Position numbers and translations under genes: made by a program | Notes under the pieces: generated by a model | Seen by the model: only the letters and a program-made list of their open reading frames with translations | Database searches by the model: none | What the model was told of the DNA's origin: nothing | Assembly: GCA_019914945.1 (NCBI GenBank) | Contig: CM034106.1 | Location: 6,572,001-6,636,000 of the forward strand | Length of the DNA: 64,000 nt | Direction of reading: 5' to 3' | From: Typha latifolia | Taxonomy: Eukaryota > Streptophyta > Magnoliopsida > Poales > Typhaceae | Shown here: positions 1 through 10,240 of the stretch, one piece after another | Numbering within the stretch: the first letter of the stretch is position 1 | Layout of the letters: every line of letters begins with the position of its first letter

Positions 1-531
1 CTGTGGGTACCCAATTTGGAAAACTTCTCGGACCGGTGGGTGGTCGACCCAAGGTCGCCGGCTGGCGAATTTCTCCGATGAAAGCAGACGTAAATAAATT
101 CCTAATTATGCATGATTAACTAGGCTATTTTCAAATTAAACTAAAAAGAGGATGGAGGCTATCCTGAGGATCGAGGTGAGGGGGTTTTGGTTGGCTGCCG
201 ATGCTCCGGGGACTCTCTGCCCGCGACGAAAGCTTTGACGACTCGAGAGAGAAAAGAGAGGAAGGAAGAACGAGAGAGAGAGGAATTTCGAAGAGTGAAA
301 CCAACCTAGAAGGTGAGGGGGGAGGGGGTTTAAATAGGGATGAGACGGAGAGGGCAATGGAGTGGAGTTAGCTCCACTCCGACGCACTTCTCTCCCACCT
401 CTCGTAACCAACTGCGAGAGGTAGGGGAGGAGGAAGAAAGAGTCAGCGCACGTGCTAAGCGCGTGCGTTGCGGTTAGAGTGCACGCGCATGGTGCGTGCG
501 CTGAATTTTTTTTTTAAACATGGGTGTTACA
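1..531 (-). mobile_element. LTR fragment, edge of window
   Basis: Read on the minus strand the segment begins TGTAACACCC at 531, the usual 5' terminus of plant gypsy LTRs that start TGTAACA and end TGTTACA. Inward it is GC-rich, then purine-rich, and carries no retroviral coding motif. It runs off the window start, so its other end, its TSD and whether it is solo or part of a full element cannot be seen. An open frame at 136-411 is low-complexity and not considered coding. The terminus resembles the ~3 kb LTR family found elsewhere in the window (copies A, B, C, E), but I cannot align the interiors by eye. Confidence 0.5.
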
Positions 532-812
532 AAGGGACACTGGTCGAGTTCAACCTCCTCAACTCATTCTATTGCAATGTGGAAAGCTATATGAAAAAAC
601 CCTTTTGTCATTCCATGTATCATAACTTTCATCTGGTGCAGCATTTCAAACGTCCCTTCTATTCTTGGAAAGATCAGTATATTATGTCTACATGTTGTTG
701 ATGTTTGCCCCTTCTCTAGAGCAGTCTGGTTTGCCAACCAGTCGAGTTTCAAATATGTTCTTTATTTGGGTACTCTGGATACTTGGATTGCCTCCTTTTG
801 CGTTGATTTCTC
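532..812 (+). pseudogene. Decayed LINE ORF2, zf-RVT region (LINE-0)
   Basis: A frame around 685-812 reads CLHVVDVCPFSRAVWF and later TWIASF, which matches the zf-RVT zinc-binding segment found after reverse transcriptase in plant L1-type LINEs (a C/H-rich stretch followed by CPFARAVWF). The upstream 540-690 gives weaker matches to the W..P.K..F.W part of the same domain. In-frame stops and lost cysteines mark it as dead. It is interrupted at 813 by a Harbinger-like element and seems to resume at 1897. Assignment rests on motif likeness, not on a search. Confidence 0.45.
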
Positions 813-815
813 TTA

Positions 816-1893
816 GAGCATCTCCAACCGGGCTCTATATGGGGCTCCAAATTTGGAGCCATGAATAGTGGGGCTCCAAATTTGGAGCCCCACCATGAAA
901 ATGGAGCCGGGCTCCATTTGTCACATCAACTTTTTGAAAATACCAAAATTGCCCAATAAGTGTTATATTCAATAATTTTAATTCCATTTGTATCCTTTGT
1001 TAAATAATTTAGTTAGTTAAGCTAAGTATATAATTAGTTTTACTAATCGGTTTTTAACAAAAATAATACCATTGGAAAGGTCTCATCGAGACCTTTAAAA
1101 TGAGTCTAATATTAAATTACTTTTGAGTTAATTTTAATTTTAATTTTTTTATTATTTATAAAAATGAGTCTAATATTAAATTATTTTTGAGTTAATTTAA
1201 ATTTAAATTTTTTTATTATTTATAAAAATGAGTCTAATAAACTATGTATCCTAAAATATAATTACTCAAAATTCTATGCAACAAATGATGATGGTTAAAT
1301 TAGAAAATGAAAAAAAAAGTTAGAGCTACGAGCTATGCAATTGAATATTGATCGTGATCGCGAGGACAGAGAGATCTTGTCAATTGATTTAAATAAAATT
1401 AAAGATCCAAATGAACGTGCTTTCTTTCAAAGAAAAAGACAAGAAATTTGTAGAAGAAGCAATATTCATTTTCAAGTCGGAGGTTCATTGCAAGAATGTG
1501 GACATAGTCAAGAAAGAGAAGATTGGTTAATTTCTGCTTATTTTAGGTAATGTAATTTTGATATTTTTAGTTAATGACATGTAATACTTATTTCGATGCG
1601 TTTAATTAAAAAATTAGTAATTTAAAATTACTTCTAAAATTATTGAATATTAATCTTATTTTAAAGATCTCGATGAGAGTTTTCTAACCATATATTTTTT
1701 AATAAAAAATAATAACGCTAAGATGATCTATTAAGCAATTTAAAATAGCTAATATAATAATATATATTATATTTATAATATATATGGAGCCCGGTGCATT
1801 GGAGTGCACTGGGCTCTTGCTCCATTTTTGGCTCCATATTTGGAGCCCTGGAGCCTTTGGGCTCCAAATATGGAGCAAGCATTGGAGATGCTC
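816..1893. mobile_element. Harbinger/PIF-like element with TTA target duplication
   Basis: The 1,078-bp element starts GAGCATCTCCAACC and ends with the inverted copy TTGGAGATGCTC. It is flanked by TTA on both sides (813-815 and 1894-1896), the 3-bp duplication of PIF/Harbinger (Tourist) elements. Subterminal regions carry repeated GGCTCCAAATTTGGAGCC palindromes at both ends. The interior is AT-rich and carries an ORF (1335-1550) resembling the DNA-binding companion protein of this superfamily. No DDE transposase is present, so it must be non-autonomous. It sits in the decayed LINE-0. Confidence 0.85.
1335..1550 (+). pseudogene. Fragment like NAM-associated / Myb-SANT ORF1 C-terminus
   Basis: A 71-codon frame begins with a stretch containing EDREILSIDLNKIKDPNERA and ends in RKRQEICRR. 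This charged helix followed by 'DP.. ..ff...q.eI..r' is the pattern of the C-terminal region of plant Myb/SANT-like proteins annotated as 'No apical meristem-associated C-terminal domain', many of which are Harbinger ORF1 proteins. Those proteins help transposase bind DNA. Only the C-terminal part is left here; the SANT domain is missing, and the last third drifts from the family. It lies wholly within the Harbinger-like element, which supports the call. I regard it as a remnant. Confidence 0.5.
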
Positions 1894-1896
1894 TTA

Positions 1897-2269
1897 GGAA
1901 GATGTTACTTATCCGTGGTAGCATGCATTGCATTGTCGTCATCTTAATGAATGCGTTGGCTCTATATCAGCTCAGGCAATCAAGGTGAGACCCATTACTG
2001 CTAATATCATATTTTGGATAGATGCAAGCTAGGCCCTTTGGATATACCGGTGGCATTGGTGTTGTCTATTTTTTGTGGGGCCCACCAAAGTAATTAAGGG
2101 CATATCCACTTTCCTTAACTACAGCGTGAATGCCCTATTTGGTGAAACTATGACTCTATTTATGACCATCAAGCGAGTCACATAATTTGATGAAAAAAAC
2201 TATCTGGATCTTCAGTGATGGCTTAACTGTAGTAAAAGCTTTGAATGGTTTGGTGGAAATGGCTGATTG
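1897..2269 (+). pseudogene. LINE-0 continuation, RNase H-like remnant
   Basis: After the Harbinger-like element, the frame near 2190-2266 reads IWIFSDGLTVVKALNGL, like the 'SD...vv.aln' strand-helix of the RNase H domain at the C-terminus of plant LINE ORF2 (and of host RNase H-like proteins). Together with 532-812 this suggests one LINE 3' end split by the Harbinger insertion. The middle is full of stops. The call is tentative. Confidence 0.35.
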
Positions 2270-2420
2270 TGTAACAACCTAGATCTTAACAAAAAAATTT
2301 AATATATTTTGGGCACGACGTGACCGGTGGCGTTGTGGCCGGCCTCATGCCCAAGCCAAGCCCACCAGGTTAGAAAATTTTCTCACCTACCACATTTTGC
2401 AGGCTCGACTAGTGAGCCCC
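2270..2420 (+). mobile_element. ~3 kb LTR family copy E, 5' part
   Basis: The segment starts TGTAACAACC and, some 40 bp in, holds GGGCACGACGTG, shared with copy C (43509 onward). It is interrupted after GCCCC at 2416-2420 by gypsy element G1 and resumes at 18898 with a duplicated GCCCC. Fusing the two sides gives a reading collinear with copy C: GC-rich start, CT-rich tract, then AT-rich DNA. Confidence 0.6.
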
Positions 2421-3008
2421 TGATGGTTTACGGTACTAAAAGGTCGGCTATAGAATAATTTCTTTAAGATCTGAATTTATTGCAGAAAGAAGTCTGCACA
2501 ACCGTGGGAAAATATTCATCAAATGTTCTCCTGCAGTCATAAAATTACGAAATCAATTGTATTAGACTTGTAACTTCATAATCTACAACTTTTGTAGTTA
2601 CGCTTTTTACAGATTCTAACTACAACGAGGACGAAAATACGAAATAATGTGGGTGATAGTGGTGGTGACGGATGGAGTGGATGTTAGGGTTTTGGATGGG
2701 TATGGAGATGAAGGTGGATAGTGGATGTGATTAAGAGATATAGACGAAGGGAACGAAATGGTCGAGATCCCAAAGAACATGAATAACTCGATAGACGGGG
2801 GAGATTAGAAGTTAGGAGAAACCTTGCCAACGGTAGAGGTGGAAGGATGGTGAAGAGGGAGGAAAGAGAGAGTCTAGAGAGAAGATAGGAGGCAAGAATT
2901 CAATAATCCAATAGCATAATGAATTTGGCTGCCATCCACATATTTATAGAGGTTAGCCAACAAGTCCGAAAATAATAAGTAATCCTAATTCTAGAGGATT
3001 TCTGCTAA

Positions 3009-3796
3009 TAGGGGTGTAAACGAGCCGAGCCTGAGCGAGCCGGCTCTGGCTCAGGCTCGGCTCGAAATTAGTTTCAAGCCTCATAATGTTGCTCAGGCTC
3101 GGCTCAGCTCAACCCGAGCCGAGCTCGAGCTGAGCCTAACTGAGCCCGAGCCGAGCCCGAGCAAAGCTCGAGCTCGATTAGAGGCGGTGGCGACGTGGGC
3201 CGGTGGCGACATGGGCGGTGGCGACATGGACAGCGGCTTGCCGAAGGAGTCGGAGACGAATGGAGGAGGCCAACGACGGAGGAGGAAGAGGAGGAGGAGG
3301 AGGAGGAGGCCGACGGAGAGGAAGGTGTGGCGCCGTGGTGGTGGCTTGCCGTCGTTGCCGATGGAGGCCGACGGGGAGGGAAGAGTGAAGGTGATCAGGT
3401 GGATGAGGGTGAGAGTGAAGATGAGGGTGGGGTGGGGGAATTGAGGATGGGGAAGGTGGTGATGGGAAAGGTGAAGTAATTAATGAGGGTCGGGTAGGTG
3501 AGGGTAGGTGAGGGTGGGGTAGGTGAGGGTGATGAATATTGTGTTACGGGTGAGAATGAGTTAGTGAGGGACACGTGGCAATATTTCTTTATGCCATGTG
3601 TCCTTAGTCATATGGAGTCAGGCTATCGAGGCTATCGAGCCGAGCCTGAGCGAGCCGGCTCCAGCTCAGGCTCGGCTCGATATTAATTTCGAGCCTATTA
3701 TGATGGCTCGGGCTCGGCTCAGCTCTGATCGAGCCGAGCCGGACTCGAGCTTCACCCGAGCCGAGCCCGAGCTGCTCGTCAAGCCTGACAGCCCTA
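3009..3796. mobile_element. hAT-like MITE, GAGCC-rich, 8-bp TSD
   Basis: The 788-bp element starts TAGGGGTGTAAACGAGCC and ends with GACAGCCCTA, giving short inverted ends TAGGGSTGT. It is flanked by TCTGCTAA (3001-3008) and TCTGCCAA (3797-3804), an 8-bp duplication with one mismatch, as in hAT transposons. Near each end lie stacked GAGCC / GGCTCGGCTC repeats in both orientations, able to fold into large hairpins. The centre is purine-rich. Open frames here (3187-3479) are Arg/Glu/Gly low complexity and not genes. No transposase is present. Confidence 0.75.
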
Positions 3797-3804
3797 TCTG
3801 CCAA

Positions 3805-3972
3805 TCGCGTTCGAACGCACAAAAGATGTTCTCTGTATGTGCGAACGCGATGCAAGCGTTCGAACTCGCCCGACCGCGTTCAAATGCACTTTTCGCGTTC
3901 TCTGTATTTGTGAACCTAATGCAGGCGTTCGCAAGGGCGTTCAAACGCGACCTCTCCTGCGTTCGAACATGA
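3805..3972 (-). repeat. TTCGAA palindrome array in G1 3' LTR
   Basis: Repeated GCGTTCGAACGC and decayed forms (CGTTCAAACGCG, CGTTCGAACATG) recur here, with variable spacers containing GATGCAGGCGTTCGCA. The array lies in the presumed U3 of the LTR, upstream (minus strand) of a TATA-like box. Confidence 0.85.
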
Positions 3973-4055
3973 CCTACATAAATTTTATTTTACTGAAAAT
4001 AAATAACTAATGCAAGAAGAAAAGATCCTAACTAAGTGTATCAGCCCACCACGCT

Positions 4056-4725
4056 TCCCCTACCTTACCCTCAAGGTAAAAAGTCAGGGAAATGCTCTAA
4101 GATATCAGTCTCCAACTCCGATGTCGTCTCATCGGCTGGCTTGCCAAGCCACTCAACTAGAATCTCCATCTCCAATCTGGTACCATGTCATCGTCGGCGC
4201 CTAGCAAGTACACGAACTGGCTCTACGATATCTATCTCCTCCAATGGCTCTGGTTGAACTAGTCCAACGATCTCATGATCTCCTATCTTCTCCTTTAGCA
4301 CCGAAACATGGAAGACAGGATGCACTCTCGACCCCTCCGACAGCTCCAAACGATATGCAATCGGACCAGCACGCTCTAACACCCGAAACGGACCAAAGTA
4401 GCGATGAGCTAACTTTTGGTTACGCATCAGACACGAGGTCACTTGTCGATATGGTTGCACCCTCACAAACACCCAACTGTCGATGTCGAACTCCTGCTCC
4501 CTGTGGTTACGATCATAAACTTGCGTCATGCAGTTTTGAGCAAGTTTAAAATGAGCATGCAACCTCCTCAATGTGGTGTCTCTATCCATCAAGGCTAAGT
4601 CCACCTCCGTCCAATCTACAAATGCCACTAGATCATAAGCGCGTAATGTCGGAGCCGTGCGTCCATACACCACCTCAAATGGAGTCATGCCAATGCTGCT
4701 ATGATAGGCGGTGTTGTAAGACCAC
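4056..4725 (-). pseudogene. G1 integrase C-terminus plus chromodomain
   Basis: The minus-strand frame 4688-4188 holds MTPFEVVYGR, then FDIDSWVFVRVQPYR and GPFRVLERAGPIAYRLELS, the conserved end of gypsy integrase, followed by HPVFHVSVLKEKIG. After a stop the sequence continues EILVEWLGKPADETTSELE.. FPDF, a C-terminal chromodomain (a chromovirus feature known to bind heterochromatin marks). Upstream residues WSYNTAYHSSIG run to 4725, where LTR copy A interrupts; the coding sequence picks up again at 14668. There is no full-length frame and the protein is dead. Confidence 0.85.
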
Positions 4726-4809
4726 TATAATAACCCAAAAAAAATTAAAAAAAATAAAAATAAAATAAAAATAAAATAAAATAATAATATTAATAACAAT
4801 AATAATAAT

Positions 4810-5804
4810 TGAAAAACTCCTAAACACAAGTATGTATCTAAATACTAGGCAATGATATCACTCGTTCGCTTAAGTAAAAGTCCAAAGAAATATTAAAAAC
4901 AAAAGCAGAGATGAACGCCAAGATTTTAACGTGGAAAAACCCAAATGGGAAAAAAACCACGGATCCAACCTCGGATCAAAACCAATCACTAGGATAATAG
5001 CAGTTACAAGACTCACTCACAAAACAACTTGTCGATCTAAATGACTTTGTTACTCTCAGTGTTGCTCACTAGAACCCACGATTCACTACTTCTCATGATT
5101 GATGTCCAACCTCAATAACCCTTGAGATTGATCTTTCATCTAGATAGCCCTTAAGACGAAAGATTAAACTTTTTAGAAGAGTAGGACCTTGTTAGTTGAA
5201 GAACCGATGTAACCTCAAGAAGTCTCCTTCAATAATGCTTCTTCAACACCCCTAGAGTTAGGGCATCACAATCCTTATATATGATCTCCAAGATAGAGCC
5301 AAATCCAAGTCTTATCCGAACTCACGAAAGTCCAAGAATATCAAACTTCGTTGGTGCGTTCGAACGCGGCCCGGGTGCGTTCGAACGGCCTGACTTGATC
5401 TCACGTGCATTCGAACGGGCCCAAGTGCGTTCGAACGCGATAGCTTGAACTTTTTAGGTTGCGTTCGAATGCATTTGTAAAAGCTGCTCTCGGTCTGTGT
5501 GAACGCATGTACCCGCGTTCGAACGCGTTTGTAAACGCAGCTCTCGGTCTGTGTGAACGCAAGTACCCGCGTTCGAACGCATTTGTGAACGCAGCTCTCG
5601 GTCTGTGTGAACGCGTGAGCCCGCATTCGAACTCGCTGTGAACGCGGTACGCGGTGTGAGCGCGATGTGAACTCATAAACTTTTCTCCAATAATCTTGCA
5701 ATTCTTCAAACTAGAGATTTTCTAGACTTGTATAAAGCTCATATACATGTAAAAATACACTTAGAATATTTTGTACACAATTGCCAACAATTAAAAACCT
5801 AACA
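4810..5804 (-). repeat. copia-1 3' LTR
   Basis: The 995-bp LTR starts TGTTAGGTTTTTAATTG on the minus strand and ends in TTTTTCA at 4810. A TATA box (CATATATAAGG, plus coordinates about 5273-5282) lies about 75 bp beyond the TTCGAA array, so U3 and transcription start are recognisable. Its partner at 10777-11763 is 987 bp and collinear. Confidence 0.9.
5355..5660 (-). repeat. 54-bp minisatellite built on TTCGAA in copia-1 3' LTR
   Basis: GCGTTCGAA / GCATTCGAA recurs at 5461, 5515, 5569 and 5623, an exact 54-bp period, joined by spacers CTCTCGGTCTGTGTGAACGC. Two further palindromes (5356-5367 and about 5374-5387) flank it. Because 54 is a multiple of three, several frames stay open and give Arg-rich 18-residue repeats, which I read as an artefact of the repeat and not as protein. 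Confidence 0.9.
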
Positions 5805-6339
5805 ATCTCCCCCTTTGGCAATTTGTGACAAAATAACTAAATTACAAGATATTACAAAGAATTCAAAATGAGCATTCAACAAGTCTAGAAGATTTAATAC
5901 TTCAATCCCTGCAAATAATAAAAATATACCAATCCAAGATCAAGTGAAAATAATTTGAAATGAATAACAATCTAAACACAAGTTATCAAGCAAGCATAAG
6001 TTCACAAGTACTCAAGCAAACAAAGTTCATAGGTACTCAAGCAAAGTTATTAGCTAGTAAACTTAAACCAGTAAACTTACTTAGCTAGTAAACTTAAACC
6101 AGTAAACTCACTTAACCAGTACTCCCCCTACACCCGTAAACTCCTAAACTCTAAACACACGTCTAAACTTACTCTAAACTCACTCTCCCCCTTTTTGACA
6201 CAAATGCCAAAGGCTAAGAACTAGGAGGAAACTGACGATGAAGAATTGACAACACGGAGTCGAGTACGATCCCCTGACGAGCTTGCTCAGCTCGTAAATC
6301 ATTCACGATCGAATGGAGGTCCTGCACCTGAGTGCTAAG

Positions 6340-7264
6340 CTAATCGAAACGGTTAGAGAACTGTGGTAACTCCCCCTTAGTATGAGATGAATCATCGTTA
6401 GAACTGTCATCAGAAATGTCGAGGTGTGATGAACGTCTAGCGGCGGAAGAGGAGGACGACTTGAGAGGAGACGGCTGATCATAAGCTTGACTCCGCTTTA
6501 GTGTTATTCGATCCAACGACTTTTGAGCAGTAAGTGAAGCTTCTAAGGCATCCACTCGCACCCCACTCTGAGTGCACAAATTGGTAATAAAAATACCAAA
6601 TGGCAACCCTTCACGAGGCGCTTCTTTTTTTGCAGCTGTTAGAATGGAATCGTATATCACCGCAGCCAAATCAATAGAAACTCCCAACAGCATCACATGA
6701 AGGAGGAAGGCACGATCCAGACTAATACTAAAATGTCGAGTCTTGGGGGTGATGTTGTAAAGACAAAACATGTGAAGCATGCAAGCCACTGACATCAGTT
6801 TCGCATGAGGCATCATGTTTCCTTTCCAACGTTCCCCTGATTAACACAGTACCAGCATAGTCTTTAACATCAGGAAGCGGATCAGACGATGGATACTGGA
6901 ACTCGCCATCAGGAAGTTGGAGTTCAGCACGAATGACATTGGAGTCCAAGTATATCGAAACCCCACGGACAGTAGAACATATACATCGTTCCAAAATCGT
7001 GGCATTGCTAAAAAATTCCCTGACAACCTCCACATATGCTGTCCTGTTCATCCGACACACGGACAACCAACCTCGCTCAGTAAATATATGTTCGATCCCT
7101 AAGGTGGAAAAATCAGAAATGACCACTGGCCTTTCGTAGATAACAGGTCGAGTGCCAAAATTATGTTTATATCGCCCTGCAGTCGTAGATGTAGAAAACT
7201 TGGGAGCCGAAGATGGTGATAAAGGCGGCTTTGGTTTCTTGGAAACTGCAGCTTTTTTAGGCAT
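6340..7264 (-). pseudogene. copia-1 ORF3, 'putative plant transposon protein'-like
   Basis: The ORF starts at 7264 (MPKKAAVSKK), one base beyond a splice acceptor. It runs through a basic/Ser-Pro N-terminus, then RGWLSVCRMNRTAYVEVVRE, RGVSIYLDSNVIRAELQLPD and, after a frameshift near 6840, MMPHAKLMSVACMLHMFCLY and LGVSIDLAAVIYDSIL, ending in an acidic Ser/Asp tail. This order (W.s...y...V.eF, then 'v.gv.i..s...i...l.lp', then 'p.akL..varmlh..~l~nitP') resembles the plant transposon-protein domain often found 3' of pol in large plant retroelements. A 2-nt deletion relative to copia-2 causes the frameshift. Function is unknown; in related elements this slot holds env-like or accessory ORFs. Confidence 0.7.
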
Positions 7265-7735
7265 TCTAGAGAAGTAAACAAGTTACAAGATTCAACACAT
7301 GCCCAAAGCATACAAAAAATAATAAGAATTCCAAAAAGTTCTAGAAACCATGAATGCCTTAAATGAAATCCATCTTCCGTTGAAAAACGCTAAGATATCA
7401 CGTTCAATCACACAAGAAACATCAAGATATTAACTTTAACGTGATCAAAACTCGAAAACGCACGAAATCAAACTAGATCAAGAGACTCAATTGAATAAAA
7501 AAATAAGAAAATTGATGGATGATCATACCTCGCAAAAGTGAAGAAAAACTAAAAGATTCGGCCGAAAGACATTAGATCCGGAGGAGAATTACCATCTAAA
7601 AGGTTTTGAAGTGAAAAATTTGATGAAAAAGATCAAGATCTTGAAGATTTGAGGGGGAGAAAATGAAGGGTTTCTAGGGCTTGAAAGATGGAAGATGAAA
7701 ACCCTTGGGTTCAGACGCACTATATAAAGAACCCT
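7265..7735 (-). promoter_or_regulatory. Internal promoter, leader and intron of copia-1 ORF3
   Basis: A TATA box TTTATATAG lies at 7721-7728 (minus strand), followed by a pyrimidine-rich leader. GCGAG|GTATGATC forms a good donor (intron begins at 7528) and TTACTTCTCTAG a good acceptor (intron ends at 7266), immediately before the ORF3 start. The predicted intron is 263 bp, the same as in copia-2. Transcription from here is inferred; no start site can be proven from sequence. Confidence 0.6.
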
Positions 7736-7737
7736 CG

Positions 7738-7815
7738 AGTGCATTCAAACGCACCATTCTACGCGTTTGAACGTGCTAGTCACCGCGTTCGAACTCAAGA
7801 ATCTGCGTTCGAACG
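7738..7815 (-). repeat. TTCGAA palindromes upstream of ORF3 TATA (copia-1)
   Basis: Four copies or near-copies lie in 78 bp: GCATTCAAACGC, GCGTTTGAACGT, GCGTTCGAACTC and GCGTTCGAACGC. The nearest one ends about 10 bp from the internal TATA box. The same unit forms the LTR array of this element. Confidence 0.85.
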
Positions 7816-8815
7816 CATTTTTTTTTAAGTAAAAAGTCTAAGAAAAAATAAAAAATCATTTTGGAGATGCACTTTTAGAAATTCAAAATAAATTCAATAC
7901 ATAGAATATGACAATCAAATGAAATAAGTCATACACAGATCAATCAAATCATCAAAGGCATATTATAATCAATTCTAATGCATCACTTAAAATTAAATTA
8001 ATCTTGATGGATCATAACAATATGCATATACAAGTTGAGCATAGATAATATAAAACATTCTTCTTAAAGAAAATTTTCTATTTAAACAATGATACAACAC
8101 AGTAGTCAAACCGACTTAGTATTTAAATTTGCACTTTTCGACTTATTCTCCATAATAGAACATGAATTTTTCATATAATTTTTTTTATACTAAAACCATA
8201 TAGGTGCAATGATGGCTTTCACACATAAGTAGGTAGCCCTTTTCTTGTAGTACATATCAAACAATGCGTTAGAAGATATTCACATATGTCAAAAAAAAAT
8301 TTATTTAATTTGTAAGCAATGTACTGAGTCAAACTAGACTCTAAACAAGATGACTTTCACACTAACTCATTGTAGCCCTTTTCATTGATCTTTTATGAAC
8401 ACATTTTTTATGACTAAGCGTGAGGTCAAACTGTACAAATCAAAGTCAATAGTGAGCTATTTAAAAAATATTTTATGATGTCATGCTCACTCAAGAATAT
8501 ACACATGTTATGAGTGTATTAAATTTAATTTAATTATCATAGAAGTCGAGAGAGTGAATAAATCAGAAATGATACAATATACTACAAGATGACAAAGTTG
8601 ACTATAATAAGTCATAATCAAGAGAAAAATTATATTAATATGTCATGAGTATATTATTAAATTTAGGAGTGCATCAAATTTTTTTATAACAAAAATTCTT
8701 GACAAATCTGAAACTAAAAACAAAGAGAAAATTTCAGAGTAAAAGAAAACCTAAAAAACACGAAATGAAATAAAAAAAACACGCAAATCAAAACAAAAAA
8801 AATCAGTCGAAAGCA
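7816..8815 (-). other. Non-coding spacer between copia-1 RNase H and ORF3 promoter
   Basis: This AT-rich kilobase has no long frame on either strand. It is collinear with 32810-33790 of copia-2 (for example the AAGGGCTACAATGAGTT / GAAAGTCATC segments), so it is a genuine part of the family and not a later insertion. Confidence 0.7.
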
Positions 8816-8817
8816 CA

Positions 8818-9717
8818 AATCCCTAAAGAAGTATGAAGATACTCAAATCTCTGTAAATCCAAAGGTTTTGTAAAGAAATCTACCAATTTTTTTTTCCGTC
8901 TCAACATGTTCGAGTGCTATTATTTTGTCTTCAACTAACTCGTGTATAAAATGATGTCAGATATCAATATGTTTTGTACGCGAGTGTTGGACAGGATTTT
9001 TTGATATATTAATAGCACTCATGTTGTCACAATAAAGCACCATAGTATCTTGTTCAATGCCGTAATCTTTGACCATATGTTTTATCCATAGTAAATGAGA
9101 ACAACAACTTCCGCTGCAATGTACTTGGCCTCCGCAATAGATAAAGATATTGAGTTTTGTTTCTTACTGTGCAAAGCAACCAGATTGTTTCCAATATAAA
9201 AACATTCACCTGAGATACTTTTTCTATCATCACATGAACCTGCCCACTCAGAATTCGCGTATCCAGATATGATAGCTCCCGAGTCATAAGTAAACCAGAT
9301 ACCTAAATCAACCGTGCCACCGACATATTTTATGATACGTTTCACAGCAAACAAATGTGTCTCCTTAAGTTCAGACTGAAACCTAGCACACACACCGACA
9401 CTAAATGCAATGTCTGGTCTACTAGCAGTTAAGTACAAAAGACTACTAATCATGCTCCTATATAGTATCTGATCAACACTCTTTCCTGAAATATCCTTAC
9501 CTAGTTTGGTAGTTGTACTCATAGGAGTTCTAGCATGTTTTGCATTTTCTAAATCAAATTTAGTCACAAGATCTCTAGCATACTTGATTTGAGCGATAAA
9601 TATCTCTTTTTCCAATTGAGTAATATGAAGTCCCAAAAAGAACTTCAACTCACCCATTAAGAATATATAGCGTTTACCTCCAAGACTTTTCATTTTTGTT
9701 GGACTTATCAAGTCCAT
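8818..9717 (-). pseudogene. copia-1 RT C-terminus and RNase H
   Basis: The frame 9717-9082 begins with integrase-core wording (MDLISPTKMKSLGGKRYIFL) and jumps straight to the RT end (MGELKFFLGLHITQ, then RSMISSLLYLTASRPDIAF). The RNase H part follows: TYDSGAIISGYANSEWAGS, DDRKSISG, SISLSIAEAKYIA. Below 9082 a second frame carries the C-terminus (NPVQHSRTKHIDI, then VEDKIIALEHVET). The junction shows that the rest of integrase and the RT catalytic core (including YVDD) were lost in one deletion. The product cannot reverse transcribe. Confidence 0.85.
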
Positions 9718-9822
9718 GTGAACTAATTATAGCACACGGTCAATGGTAGCTGCATTTACCTTCTTGTGTGAGATTCTAATTTGTTTTCCAATTTAACACG
9801 AACCGCACACTATATTTGACAT

Positions 9823-10240
9823 TTATTTCATCTTAGGTATTTCTCTTACCACTTCTTGTTTGGACAGAATAAATAATTTTTTGTGATTCACATGTCCAAG
9901 ATGTTGATGCCAAAGATCTGCAATGTCAAAAGAGGCACTATTACATTTCAATTTATGTGAAGTTCTAACAATATAGCAATGTTCTAGATCCATAACATAT
10001 AACATTACCATCATGATCTAGAATAGTACAATTAGTTTTGGAGAATTTTACCTCATAATCTTCATCACAAAATTGACTAATACTCAGTAGATTTGCTTTC
10101 AAGCCCTTAACATAAAAAATATTTTCAAGAATAGGAACCCCTGGAGAACTTACCTTTCCTTTACCTATTACCTTGGATGAATTACCATCTCCAAATGTCA
10201 CAACTCCCCCTTCATGTTCTTTAAGATTAGAAAATAAGGA
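9823..10240 (-). pseudogene. copia-1 protease end and GAG-pre-integrase
   Basis: Minus-strand frames read EHEGGVVTFGDGNSSKVIGK, VPILENIFYVKGLKANLLSI and SQFCDEDYEVKF, typical of the segment behind the copia protease active site, then ADLWHQHLGHVNHKKL, the GAG-pre-integrase zinc-binding HxxxxH motif. The DSGCSRHM active site itself is missing because a deletion joins mid-gag to LFSNLKEHEGG near 10230. Confidence 0.8.

Larger units (their letters stand above)
2421..4043 (-). repeat. G1 3' LTR, interrupted by a MITE
   Basis: The LTR reads TGATACACTTAG at its minus-strand start (4043) and ends at 2421 in a TGATGG context. Without the MITE at 3009-3796 and its duplication it is about 827 bp, close to the 810-bp right LTR. 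A TTCGAA array (about 3806-3970) lies 75-240 bp from the 5' end. Downstream on the minus strand a TATA-like CTCTATAAATATG is visible (plus coordinates about 2937-2949), so U3 is intact in outline. Confidence 0.85.

Noticed and set aside
3187..3479. Overlapping Arg/Glu/Gly-rich frames
   Set aside because: Purine-rich low complexity in the hAT-like MITE; three overlapping frames open at once argue against coding.
5461..5660. TTCGAA arrays as a CRISPR-like or heat-shock-element array
   Set aside because: CRISPR is not expected in a plant nucleus, and spacers here are repeated rather than unique. The core TTCGAA lacks the two-base gap of the heat-shock consensus (nGAAnnTTCn).
5312..5709. Two long minus-strand frames with Arg-rich 18-residue repeats (RVRTRVHAFTQTESC-like)
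   Set aside because: They translate the 54-bp LTR minisatellite. The period is divisible by three, so frames stay open by construction; similar frames appear at 11421-11668, 26038-26412 and 55623-56061.
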